Shown in pieces: positions 9,324-16,705 of a DNA stretch of 50,949 bases (positions within the stretch are counted from its first letter, which is position 1; the number at the start of each line of letters is the position of its first letter). Both the position numbers and the translations under genes were made by a program. Origin of the DNA: Actinotignum schaalii_C (GTDB taxonomy: Bacteria; Actinomycetota; Actinomycetes; Actinomycetales; Actinomycetaceae); contig NZ_JAWUEL010000015.1 of assembly GCF_034119425.1 (NCBI RefSeq), positions 1 through 50,949 on the forward strand, read 5' to 3'. The notes under the pieces are model-generated. The model was not told the DNA's origin. It saw only the letters and a program-made list of their open reading frames with translations, and did no database searches.

Positions 9324-9365
9324 CCGTTATCTATCCCGCATCACCTGCGCTAACGAGGAGCTACT

Positions 9366-10343
9366 GTGATCCCCCCAAAGTTGAAACTTGTCAGTTCTGT
9401 GCAAGCCATTAACTGGAACCGCATCGAGGATGAAAAGGACCTCGAAGTGTGGGACCGCCTCACGGGGAATTTTTGGCTGCCTGAAAAGGTGCCGCTGTCC
9501 AACGATATTCAGTCGTGGAATACTCTCAAGCCGCACGAACAGCTCATGACCACCCGGGTGTTCACCGGGCTGACCCTGCTCGATACCATTCAGGGCACCG
9601 TGGGTGCGGTTTCGCTTATCCCGGATGCGGTCACCCCGCACGAGGAAGCGGTGTATACCAATATCGCCTTCATGGAATCGGTGCACGCGAAGTCGTATTC
9701 TTCGATTTTCTCCACGCTCATTTCCACCGATGAGATCGACGAAACTTTCGAATGGTCGGAAAATAACGAATTTCTGCAGAAGAAGGCGCAAATCGTGCTG
9801 GATTACTACCGCGGGGACGATCCGGAAAAGCGCAAGGTCGCCTCCACGATGCTGGAATCCTTCCTCTTCTACTCCGGTTTCTACGCGCCCATGTACTGGT
9901 CCGCGCACGCCAAACTCACCAATACCGCAGACCTCATCCGCCTCATTATTCGCGACGAAGCCGTACACGGCTACTACATCGGCTACAAGTATCAGCGCGC
10001 GGTGGAGAAGGCCAGCAAGGAACGCAAGGCAGAACTCAAGGAATACACCTTTGAACTGCTCCAAGACCTCTACGAGAACGAGGAAGAATACACCGCCAGC
10101 CTCTACGATGAGATGGGCCTGACGGAGGACGTCAAGGCATTCCTGCGCTACAACGCCAATAAGGCGCTCATGAACCTCGGTTACGAAGCGCTATTCAACC
10201 CGGATCAGACGGCCGTCAATCCGGCGATCCTGGCGGCACTCTCCCCGAACGCGGACGAGAACCACGATTTCTTCTCCGGTTCCGGATCCTCCTACGTTAT
10301 CGGCGAAGTGGAAGATACTACCGACGACGACTGGGATTTCTAG
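9366..10343 (+). CDS. nrdF: Class Ib ribonucleoside-diphosphate reductase beta subunit
   Basis: Radical-generating small subunit (325 residues), partner of NrdE. Family features: AINWNRIEDEKDLEVWDRLTGNFWLPEKVPLSND at the start; a helix with metal ligands in YTNIAFMESVHAKSYS; a second ligand helix in IIRDEAVHGYYIGYKYQ; and the acidic C-terminal tail EVEDTTDDDWDF that docks on NrdE. GTG start follows GAGGAG at 9355-9360. It lies 5.2 kb from nrdHIE with two unrelated genes between. A possible -10 (TAGAAT, 9278-9283) is present, but I see no NrdR box here, so control may differ from nrdHIE. Confidence 0.96.
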   Translation: MIPPKLKLVSSVQAINWNRIEDEKDLEVWDRLTGNFWLPEKVPLSNDIQSWNTLKPHEQLMTTRVFTGLTLLDTIQGTVGAVSLIPDAVTPHEEAVYTNIAFMESVHAKSYSSIFSTLISTDEIDETFEWSENNEFLQKKAQIVLDYYRGDDPEKRKVASTMLESFLFYSGFYAPMYWSAHAKLTNTADLIRLIIRDEAVHGYYIGYKYQRAVEKASKERKAELKEYTFELLQDLYENEEEYTASLYDEMGLTEDVKAFLRYNANKALMNLGYEALFNPDQTAVNPAILAALSPNADENHDFFSGSGSSYVIGEVEDTTDDDWDF

Positions 10344-10532
10344 CGTGCTTGCGCGCTCGCGGTGGTGCGGCCCGCGGCGGCGCGTGCGGTACGACGCCGC
10401 AGCGCCGGCCTGGCGGTGATCGCACATTCGGTGCGTGACGAATTCCGCCGCGAAAAAACTGGCATCACGCCCCGCTGAGCGTGTACGCTAGTAAGGCTTG
10501 CACGGGTTGGCTCAGGCTTTCCCGGTGAGCAT

Positions 10533-10619
10533 GGAGACGTGACTGAGTGGCCGAAAGTGGCACCCTGCTAAGGTGTTAGTCGCAATAGCGGCTCGAGGGT
10601 TCGAATCCCTCCGTCTCCG
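10533..10619 (+). tRNA. tRNA-Ser (anticodon GCU)
   Basis: Acceptor arms GGAGACG (10533-10539) and CGTCTCC (10612-10618) pair fully, with discriminator G. The anticodon stem CACC/GGTG encloses CTGCTAA, giving anticodon GCT. A long variable arm (TTAGTCGCAATAGCGGCT) and the T-loop GGTTCGAATCC are as expected for a class II serine tRNA. CCA is not encoded. The downstream terminator is broken compared with the other serine tRNA. Confidence 0.95.
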
Positions 10620-10624
10620 CTCTG

Positions 10625-10655
10625 TGTGATGTCCCGCGTCATAGGTCCGCCTGTG
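10625..10655 (+). repeat. 31-bp tRNA 3' flank shared with second tRNA-Ser locus
   Basis: These 31 bases are identical to 24400-24430 behind tRNA-Ser(CGA). There they form the left arm and loop of a 10-bp terminator. Here the sequence diverges at 10656, so the right arm is lost (GGCGTCG in place of ACGCGGG). This looks like a recombination or integration junction. Confidence 0.75.
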
Positions 10656-10735
10656 GCGTCGTGGCCATCGTGCTTGTGTGTAACTTGTATCGCTCGGGGA
10701 GCCAGCGTCCAGCCTAATCCGAAGAGGGAATGGTA

Positions 10736-11440
10736 GTGAAACACACGCTTTTTATTGATGAGTCCTATGGCGAGGGACATTTTTACATCGCAGGTGTGCT
10801 TGCTACGGACGAGCAGTTGGCTGATCTGAATCGGCGGTTTGCTGCCCGTGCTAGTTACTACCAGATCGTCAATAATTTGCCGCATATACCTGAATTTCAC
10901 GGCCATTCCATTATGACGGGGCGCGACGATTGGACTGCTCTGAAAAGGAATTTCGGTTCGGCAATTGCACTCTTGAAACGGTTAACAACCGAAATATCGC
11001 GGTCTGGAGCCGCTATTTTCATTGAGGGAGTAGATACAAGGCGTCTCAATTCGCGTTACAAATACCCAGATGCGCCGTATGAAGTATGCCTTCGGAACCT
11101 CTTGGAAAGCGTTAACTTGTTTCTTAGCAATGCTGGGGATACCTGTCGAGTGATCGCTGATAGCGTGCCGGATTCTGATACTTACGCGCAACGCATGGAT
11201 TATTACTGCTCTGTAACGAATCCGGGATATCGGCGGCGGCAACTCATGTGTATTGAAGGTCCGATGGAGTTTGTAGATTCTCGGCAACATTTTGGAATCC
11301 AAAGCGCTGATATCGTAGCGTATCTTCACCGTCGCTTGGTAGAGGGTGGTAGCTCCTCGAAAGAAACTCAGCGCGCGTGTGCACGTGCCTATAAGCCGCT
11401 ACTAGAAAATATAAAAACAAGCAGAAAATGGCTTCCATAA
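10736..11440 (+). CDS. DUF3800 domain protein
   Basis: 234 residues. The N-terminal FIDESYGEGHFYIAGVL and the C-terminal FGIQSADIVAYLHRR are the two hallmark segments of DUF3800 proteins, whose acidic residues suggest an RNase-H-like or nuclease fold; the function is unproven. I prefer GTG 10736 (GAGGG seven bases upstream); ATG 10730 is too close to that site. The gene and its flanks are clearly AT-richer than the neighbourhood and begin about 80 bp after a broken tRNA-Ser flank, pointing to horizontal transfer. DUF3800 genes are often found in mobile and defence islands. Confidence 0.8.
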   Translation: MKHTLFIDESYGEGHFYIAGVLATDEQLADLNRRFAARASYYQIVNNLPHIPEFHGHSIMTGRDDWTALKRNFGSAIALLKRLTTEISRSGAAIFIEGVDTRRLNSRYKYPDAPYEVCLRNLLESVNLFLSNAGDTCRVIADSVPDSDTYAQRMDYYCSVTNPGYRRRQLMCIEGPMEFVDSRQHFGIQSADIVAYLHRRLVEGGSSSKETQRACARAYKPLLENIKTSRKWLP

Positions 11441-11446
11441 AAAGCT

Positions 11447-11467
11447 CGGGCCCTCGGTGAGGACCCG
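11447..11467. terminator. Weak hairpin after DUF3800 gene
   Basis: CGGGCCCTC and GAGGACCCG pair with one mismatch around a GGT loop, seven bases after the DUF3800 stop. No T tract follows on the plus strand; the A run before it would be a T run for minus-strand transcripts. Confidence 0.35.
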
Positions 11468-11851
11468 GCGACAACGCTTCCGAGGTGGACTCGTCGTAGG
11501 TTCATTATACGTCAGGCGCATACGATTATCAAGATAATGCCTGTATTTCTGGGGCTTCATTGCGATAACGGTAATGCCTAAATACGTACCGGTTAGATTA
11601 TGTTTCCTCGCGTGTCCTTATCGAAGATATTGAATTGATTGGTTCGTCTTTGCGGGCCCCTCAAATCCCCCTGACGCCGAGAATGAGGATTTCGCTAGCT
11701 AACTTCCCCTAACTTCCCTTTTGTGGGCTCCGGCACTTATCAGCAGTTATCATAATAATAAGGTTCTCGGTGCTATCCCGGCGTTACGGTGGGATTATTG
11801 CGAGCCGGGGCCGGTGTGGGCTACGTACCTTGTCCAGGAGGGGGGAGAGCG
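11468..11851. other. AT-richer intergenic region, no gene recognised
   Basis: About 380 bp between the DUF3800 gene and the next small gene. It is AT-rich to about 11770 and then returns to high GC. I see no RNA gene, repeat or promoter I can defend. Confidence 0.4.
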
Positions 11852-12145
11852 GTGATTACAGGAAAAGAAGCTGAGCGGATCGTGGCTGAAGTTTTGCATA
11901 ACAAGCATCCGGACAGGAAAGTTTATTCTCGCGGGTGGGGGGAAGACGACGAGTATTACGCCCCGATTGTCTTCACGAACCCTGTCCCCAAAGGGGCGCC
12001 GGTGTATCTTGTGAACAAACAGACCGGCGAGGTTGAGGCGTATTCGTATCGCCCTGATCGCCCTATTGCGGCACGGCTTAAAGCGATGAAAGAGACTAAA
12101 TATTTGTTCCGTAGGGTGATTATTCGCCCGCGTAGAGGCGCGTGA
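11852..12145 (+). CDS. Small protein of unknown function, possibly immunity-like
   Basis: 97 residues from GTG 11852, chosen because the very strong GGAGGGGGGAG at 11837-11847 lies just upstream. The protein starts VITGKEAERIVAEVLHNKHP and contains PVYLVNKQTGEVEAYSY. That last segment loosely recalls small immunity-type (Imm35/YrhB-like) proteins, where a V-N-K-x-T-G-E strand pair is common. The match is weak and no toxin is adjacent. The C-terminus is basic (RRVIIRPRRGA). No signal peptide or membrane segment. Function unassigned. Confidence 0.55.
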   Translation: MITGKEAERIVAEVLHNKHPDRKVYSRGWGEDDEYYAPIVFTNPVPKGAPVYLVNKQTGEVEAYSYRPDRPIAARLKAMKETKYLFRRVIIRPRRGA

Positions 12146-12207
12146 GGGCAGGGGCTGCAGCCTCAGGTGCCGTCCGCGCATACCGGCACTTCCCACGCGC
12201 AGCGCCC

Positions 12208-13146
12208 CTACCGCGCCAGCAGCACCTCGAGGAGGGTAGCTACGCCGTCGTCCCATACCGGATCGGTCACGGCCCGCGCGTGCGCACGAACGTAATCGAG
12301 CGCCTGCCCCATCGCGACCCCCACGCCGGCCCACTTGAGCATCTGGATGTCGTTCCCGCCATCGCCCACGGCCACGGTGGCACCCCGTGCGATTCCGAAA
12401 TCGCGGCGGAGTACCTCAAGTGCGCTCGCCTTGGAGATCCCGGCCCGTCCGGCATCCACCCAGCCCGAGCCGGAGGACGACGATGCCGCCCAATCCACCC
12501 CGGGCATATCAAGGCGGGAAAGGCGCGCCATGAGCTCGGCGGCTTCCATGCGCGGAACCACCATAATGAGGCGGAGGGCGTCCGGGACCACGAGGTCTTT
12601 GAATTTCACCCAGATGGCATTGGGTTCCAGGCGTTCGGTGGCGTACCCGTGCGCTACCCGCCGCGGGCCTTCCACCGGTTCCACCGCGAAATAGGCGCCC
12701 GGGAATTCGCGGCGCATGGCATCGAGGGCCCGGGCCAGGTCGGCTTCCTCCATGGTGAAAAGGTGGGCGAGGCGCACCGGCACCACGTCCCCGCGATCCG
12801 TCATGGAGCGGACGGTACGCACCTCCACCCCGGGAAGCTGTGCGTTACCGAGCAGTACCGTTTCGTTGCCGTTCGAGCACACCATAATGGTTTCGCTCAC
12901 CCGCAGCATATCGAGCACGGGAATGGCGGATTCGCGCCCGCGTCCGGTAGCCACCACCAGGTGGGTTCCCCGGCGCAGGTGCTCCTGGAAAGCGGCGTCC
13001 ACCCGTTCGGCGATGATTCCGTCCGGGCGGAGCGTGGTGCCATCCAAATCCAGGCAAACCATGAGCTCCGGCCCGGCCGGCGGGGTCCCGGCGGCATCGA
13101 AAGCGGCCCGCAAGCGCGCCGCCGTCGATTCCTCCTGGATTTTCAC
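12208..13146 (-). CDS. HAD-superfamily (Cof-type) phosphatase
   Basis: 312 residues. HAD motif I is LDLDGTTL at about residues 31-38, with both catalytic aspartates. Motif II is in VVATGRGRES. The motif III lysine is in GISKASALEVL, and motif IV is GDGGNDIQMLKWAGVGVAMGQA. The layout with a large C2-type cap matches Cof/YidA-like sugar-phosphate or FMN phosphatases; the substrate cannot be told. GTG start with AAGG upstream. It lies 43 bp after serS on the same strand, so it is probably the last gene of the pheA-aph-serS-HAD group. Confidence 0.88.
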   Translation of the reverse strand: MKIQEESTAARLRAAFDAAGTPPAGPELMVCLDLDGTTLRPDGIIAERVDAAFQEHLRRGTHLVVATGRGRESAIPVLDMLRVSETIMVCSNGNETVLLGNAQLPGVEVRTVRSMTDRGDVVPVRLAHLFTMEEADLARALDAMRREFPGAYFAVEPVEGPRRVAHGYATERLEPNAIWVKFKDLVVPDALRLIMVVPRMEAAELMARLSRLDMPGVDWAASSSSGSGWVDAGRAGISKASALEVLRRDFGIARGATVAVGDGGNDIQMLKWAGVGVAMGQALDYVRAHARAVTDPVWDDGVATLLEVLLAR

Positions 13147-13189
13147 ATCGCCGCCTTCGTTACGCTGGTGGTTACTCCGGTCAGGGAGT

Positions 13190-14473
13190 CTAGTTCACCG
13201 GCTCGATGAATTCGCGTCCGGCCAGGCCGGCGCCCAGGTAGGGCCGCAGCGCCTCGGGTACGTACAGCGAACCATCCTTCTGCTGGTGGTTCTCGAAAAG
13301 CGCCACCAGCCAGCGGGTGGTGGCCAGGGTCCCGTTGAGGGTGGCCACCGCGCGGGTTTTCCCGTCCACGCGCTCGCGCACATTGAGCCGCCGCGCTTGG
13401 TAAGTGGTGCAATTCGAAGTGGAGGTGACCTCCATATAGCGATGCTGGGTGGGCAGCCACGCCTCGCAATCGAATTTCTGTGCCGCGGAAGAACCTAGAT
13501 CCCCGGCCGCCACATTGATAATGCGGTAGGGCAGTTCCATCTTCCCGATCATTTCGCGTTCCATCGCGAGCAGCGCGCGGTGTTCTTCCTCGGATTGCTC
13601 CACCGGGCAGTAGGAGAACATCTCCACCTTATTGAATTGGTGCACGCGAATAATCCCGCGGGTGTCCTTCCCGTAGGAGCCGGCCTCACGCCGGTAGCAA
13701 GCCGAATACCCGCAGTAGCGCCGCGGCTTACCACCCAAGTCCAAAATCTCATCCTTGTGGTAGCCGGCCAGCGGCACTTCCGAGGTGCCCACCAGGTACT
13801 GGTCATCGGCACCCAGGTAGTAAATCTCATCGGAATGCTCCCCGAGGAACCCGGTGCCGGACATAATATCCGGGTTCACGATCGTGGGCGTGGTCATGAG
13901 CGTGAACCCGTGTTCGGCGGCCTGGTCAATGGCCATGCGGAACATCGCCATTTCCAGGTGCGCGCCCACGCCCTTGAGGTAGTAGAAGCGCGATCCGGAG
14001 ACTTTCGCGCCGCGATCCATATCCAGGGCCCCCAGGCCCTCCGCAATATCGAGGTGATCCTTGGGTGTGAAGCCCTCCGCCTCGAAATCGCGCGGGGTGC
14101 CGATGACTTCCAGCACTTCGTAATCATCTTCCCCGCCCGCGGGCACCCCGGCGAGCACCGGGTTCTCAATCGCGCGATTCGCGGCCAGGTAGGTTTCTTC
14201 GGCTTCCGCCGCGGCCGCATCCAGCGCCTTGACCTTTTCGGCCAGCTCCTTGGCGTGGGCGAGCACTGCGGGGCGCTCCTCCGGGGATGCCTTCCCCACG
14301 GATCGCGACACCTCTTTTTGTTCGGCCCGGGCGGCTTCGAACTCTTGCAGGGTGGTGCGGCGCGCATCGTCGGCAGCGAGCAGGGCATCGACGGTGGCGG
14401 GATCATTCCCGCGGCGGCGCTGGGACTCACGGATGGCTTCCGGATTCTCGCGAACAGAACGCATATCAAGCAT
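13190..14473 (-). CDS. serS: Seryl-tRNA synthetase
   Basis: Charges tRNA-Ser; 427 residues, the normal length. An N-terminal coiled-coil arm (residues about 30-110, rich in Ala, Glu and Lys) binds the long variable arm of tRNA-Ser. The class II core has TSEVPLAGYHKDEIL, motif 2 YRREAGSYGKDTRGIIRVHQF and motif 3 ATLNGTLATTRWLVALFENHQ. There is no ribosome site before the ATG. TAAGCT at 14480-14485 sits six bases upstream, within the end of the previous gene, so serS probably also has its own leaderless promoter. Two serine tRNA genes occur in this window. Confidence 0.97.
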   Translation of the reverse strand: MLDMRSVRENPEAIRESQRRRGNDPATVDALLAADDARRTTLQEFEAARAEQKEVSRSVGKASPEERPAVLAHAKELAEKVKALDAAAAEAEETYLAANRAIENPVLAGVPAGGEDDYEVLEVIGTPRDFEAEGFTPKDHLDIAEGLGALDMDRGAKVSGSRFYYLKGVGAHLEMAMFRMAIDQAAEHGFTLMTTPTIVNPDIMSGTGFLGEHSDEIYYLGADDQYLVGTSEVPLAGYHKDEILDLGGKPRRYCGYSACYRREAGSYGKDTRGIIRVHQFNKVEMFSYCPVEQSEEEHRALLAMEREMIGKMELPYRIINVAAGDLGSSAAQKFDCEAWLPTQHRYMEVTSTSNCTTYQARRLNVRERVDGKTRAVATLNGTLATTRWLVALFENHQQKDGSLYVPEALRPYLGAGLAGREFIEPVN

Positions 14474-14482
14474 GGATCCAGC

Positions 14483-15484
14483 TTAGCGCGCGGCGGGCGC
14501 GCCCGCGATCCGGCGGGCCGTTGTGGTGCGATGCCACATATGGCCGACGGCGCGCGCAACTCTTAAGAGTCGCGCGATATCGCTGTTACCGCTGGCCTCG
14601 CGCTCGCCACTGCCGACTTCGCTCCCAGCGGGCCAGTCTGCTCCGGCTTCTCGATAGCCGCGCGCCGTGGCCTCTTCCAGTTCCGGATGGGTGTGCCAAA
14701 GATCGTGCAGCTCGAGGAAATCCGCGGCGGCGGGCCGCCACCCGAAGCGCCCAAAATCAATGACCCGTAGGTGGCCGGCGGGCTCATCCCACAACCAATT
14801 GCGTGCTTGCCAATCCCCGTGCGTGGGATGTACGACGACGCTACCCGGCCGGTAACTCGCCAGAAAATCCTCCGCTTCGGCGAGCTTCTCATCCACAGCA
14901 GTGGGCAGCGCGCCTCCCGGCGCGAGCGTGCGAATCTCCGTGATCCGCGCTCGGGTACGGGTGAGGGCGCCCTTGGCGAAGCCGTGATCTAGGCGCGCCC
15001 CCGCCCCGTGGAGTAGCGCGAGGGCGGCGCCTGCCTGGTGATACACCCGTGGCGAGAATTCCCACGGGCTACCCAGAACGTCATATCCGGGTAGATAGTC
15101 GAGGAGGGCGAGCGGGGCGGCGTCGTCGTACCACAGTAAGCGAGCCACGGTGCCGCGCGCCTGCAAGGGGCCGGTCCATGCGCGTGCCCGGGCTTCACGT
15201 CCCACGCTGTAAGCAGTGTTTCCGGCAGTTTTGAGAATCCAGGACACCCCGGGGCCGTTGAGGTGGAGAACGGTGCTTTCGCGCTCCGGCCAGGAAAGGT
15301 CGCGCACCCGCAGTGCGTCCGGGCCGGGTAGCGAGCCGCCGGTCACCGGGCTGGGGGAAGTACCGGGCAGCGATTCACCGCTGAGCGAGTCACCGCGCAG
15401 CTCCGCCCACGCGGCCGTAAATGCCGCATACTGCCGCTCGGTAAGCAGTGTTCTCAGCGTGAGCGGTGTTCGCAGCTGGTTCAT
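14483..15484 (-). CDS. Aminoglycoside-phosphotransferase-like kinase
   Basis: 333 residues. The APH/choline-kinase catalytic loop is seen as HPTHGDWQARNWLWDE (H-G-D-x5-N) and the metal-binding motif as VIDFGRFGWRPAAADFLEL. An N-terminal lobe with WILKTAGNTAYSVGREARARAWT supplies the lysine and glutamate expected for ATP binding. The family includes antibiotic kinases and many small-metabolite or protein kinases. Linkage to pheA and serS, with only 9 bp to serS, points to a housekeeping role rather than resistance. Substrate unknown. Confidence 0.8.
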   Translation of the reverse strand: MNQLRTPLTLRTLLTERQYAAFTAAWAELRGDSLSGESLPGTSPSPVTGGSLPGPDALRVRDLSWPERESTVLHLNGPGVSWILKTAGNTAYSVGREARARAWTGPLQARGTVARLLWYDDAAPLALLDYLPGYDVLGSPWEFSPRVYHQAGAALALLHGAGARLDHGFAKGALTRTRARITEIRTLAPGGALPTAVDEKLAEAEDFLASYRPGSVVVHPTHGDWQARNWLWDEPAGHLRVIDFGRFGWRPAAADFLELHDLWHTHPELEEATARGYREAGADWPAGSEVGSGEREASGNSDIARLLRVARAVGHMWHRTTTARRIAGAPAAR

Positions 15485-15531
15485 GGCGACTCGATGATTC
15501 TTGATGAAGACCGGTACCGTGTGCTGGGCCC

Positions 15532-16488
15532 CTAGCGCGTCACCCGGCTGAGCAGCGAGGCAACCCAGGTGCGTGCGGCACCGAAATCTTCGTCGGAAGT
15601 CCCGGCGTGCAGGCGAGTGGCGTGGCCGTCCGCGCGCGCGTAGCTACCCAGGAAGGTCACCTCCGGGCAGATGCGATGCAGCCCGACCAGCGCGGCCTGC
15701 ACCCGCTCGTCATGAATATGCCCTTCGGCATCCAGGGAGAAAGCGTAGCGGCCCAGTTGGTCGCCGGCCGGACGCGACTCGATACGCGATAAATTAACAC
15801 CCACCGCGGCGAATTGTTGCAGCATTTCCAGCAGCGCACCGGGCTTTTCCGAGGCCAGCCGCACCATGAGCGTTGTTTTATCCGAACCTGTAGCCGGCGG
15901 AATCTCCCCGGGCTTACTCACCTTAATGAAGCGCGTCACGGCATTGCGATTATCGGCGATTTCATCGGAAAGCGAGGCCAGTCCGTACACGCCGGTGGTG
16001 GGCACCGCGCAAATCGCCGCATCAAAATCGGCGTCCGGGTTCTCAGCCAGTTCGCGCGCGGCAGCGGCAGTGGAGGTAGCCGGTACATGCACTGCGTCTG
16101 TCAGGTGCTCGGCAATCCAGGTGCGGCACTGCGCCCAGGCATGCGGATGGGTGGCGACCCGGCGAATATCCGCGGCGCGCGTGCCGGGCCGCACCGCCAG
16201 CGAGAAGGCGATAGGAACCAGCATTTCCCCGCGAATTTCCAGCGGCGAGCCGGAGGTGAGCGAATCGAGAGTGGCATTAACTCCGCCCTCCACCGAATTT
16301 TCGATGGGCACCACGGCGGCGTCGGTTTGCCCGGCGCGCACCATCCGCAGCGCCGAGGGAACGTCCACGGCGGGCACGAAGGTGGCGGTGTCCTCGCTGG
16401 CTACCTGCTGCAAAGCGGCAAAGCAAAACGTGCCGCGCGGGCCGAGGAAAGAATAGCGGACCGGTTCGGTAGCGGGCGAGAATTGCAT
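15532..16488 (-). CDS. pheA: Prephenate dehydratase
   Basis: Converts prephenate to phenylpyruvate in phenylalanine synthesis; 318 residues from the ATG preceded by GAAAGGACACC. The N-terminal catalytic domain begins YSFLGPRGTFCFAALQQV and ends with the conserved NAVTRFIKV (T-R-F). An ACT regulatory domain follows (KTTLMVRLASEKPGALLEMLQQFAAVGVNLSRIESRP) that normally binds phenylalanine for feedback inhibition. Stand-alone PDT-ACT layout without chorismate mutase. First gene of a same-strand run with the APH-like kinase 47 bp downstream. Confidence 0.95.
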   Translation of the reverse strand: MQFSPATEPVRYSFLGPRGTFCFAALQQVASEDTATFVPAVDVPSALRMVRAGQTDAAVVPIENSVEGGVNATLDSLTSGSPLEIRGEMLVPIAFSLAVRPGTRAADIRRVATHPHAWAQCRTWIAEHLTDAVHVPATSTAAAARELAENPDADFDAAICAVPTTGVYGLASLSDEIADNRNAVTRFIKVSKPGEIPPATGSDKTTLMVRLASEKPGALLEMLQQFAAVGVNLSRIESRPAGDQLGRYAFSLDAEGHIHDERVQAALVGLHRICPEVTFLGSYARADGHATRLHAGTSDEDFGAARTWVASLLSRVTR

Positions 16489-16515
16489 GGTGTCCTTTCG
16501 TGCGTGGAGAAATAG

Positions 16516-16530
16516 TACGACGGCGCAGCT
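16516..16530 (-). repeat. Copy of dispersed 15-bp motif AGCTGCGCCGTCGTA
   Basis: Exact copy (reverse strand), 27 bp upstream of the pheA start. See the copies at 4307, 24864 and 30012. Confidence 0.6.
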
Positions 16531-16705
16531 GGGCGGCGGTGCACCTGCCCGCGCTGTCGCCTGGTTATTGTATCCCGCCCCGGGGTGGGGTGTTCGGGGC
16601 GTCCGAAAGCACCGTTTCCCGCGGGGTGCGCTGACAGGGCACACCCACAAGGCGGGGTTGTTCAGGGCGCGCAAAAGTGTCGTAAGCGCCGAGTAGGCTG
16701 TTCCC

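Noticed and set aside
12142..13209. 355-residue plus-strand open frame
   Set aside because: Shadow of the HAD phosphatase on the minus strand, which has all four HAD motifs.
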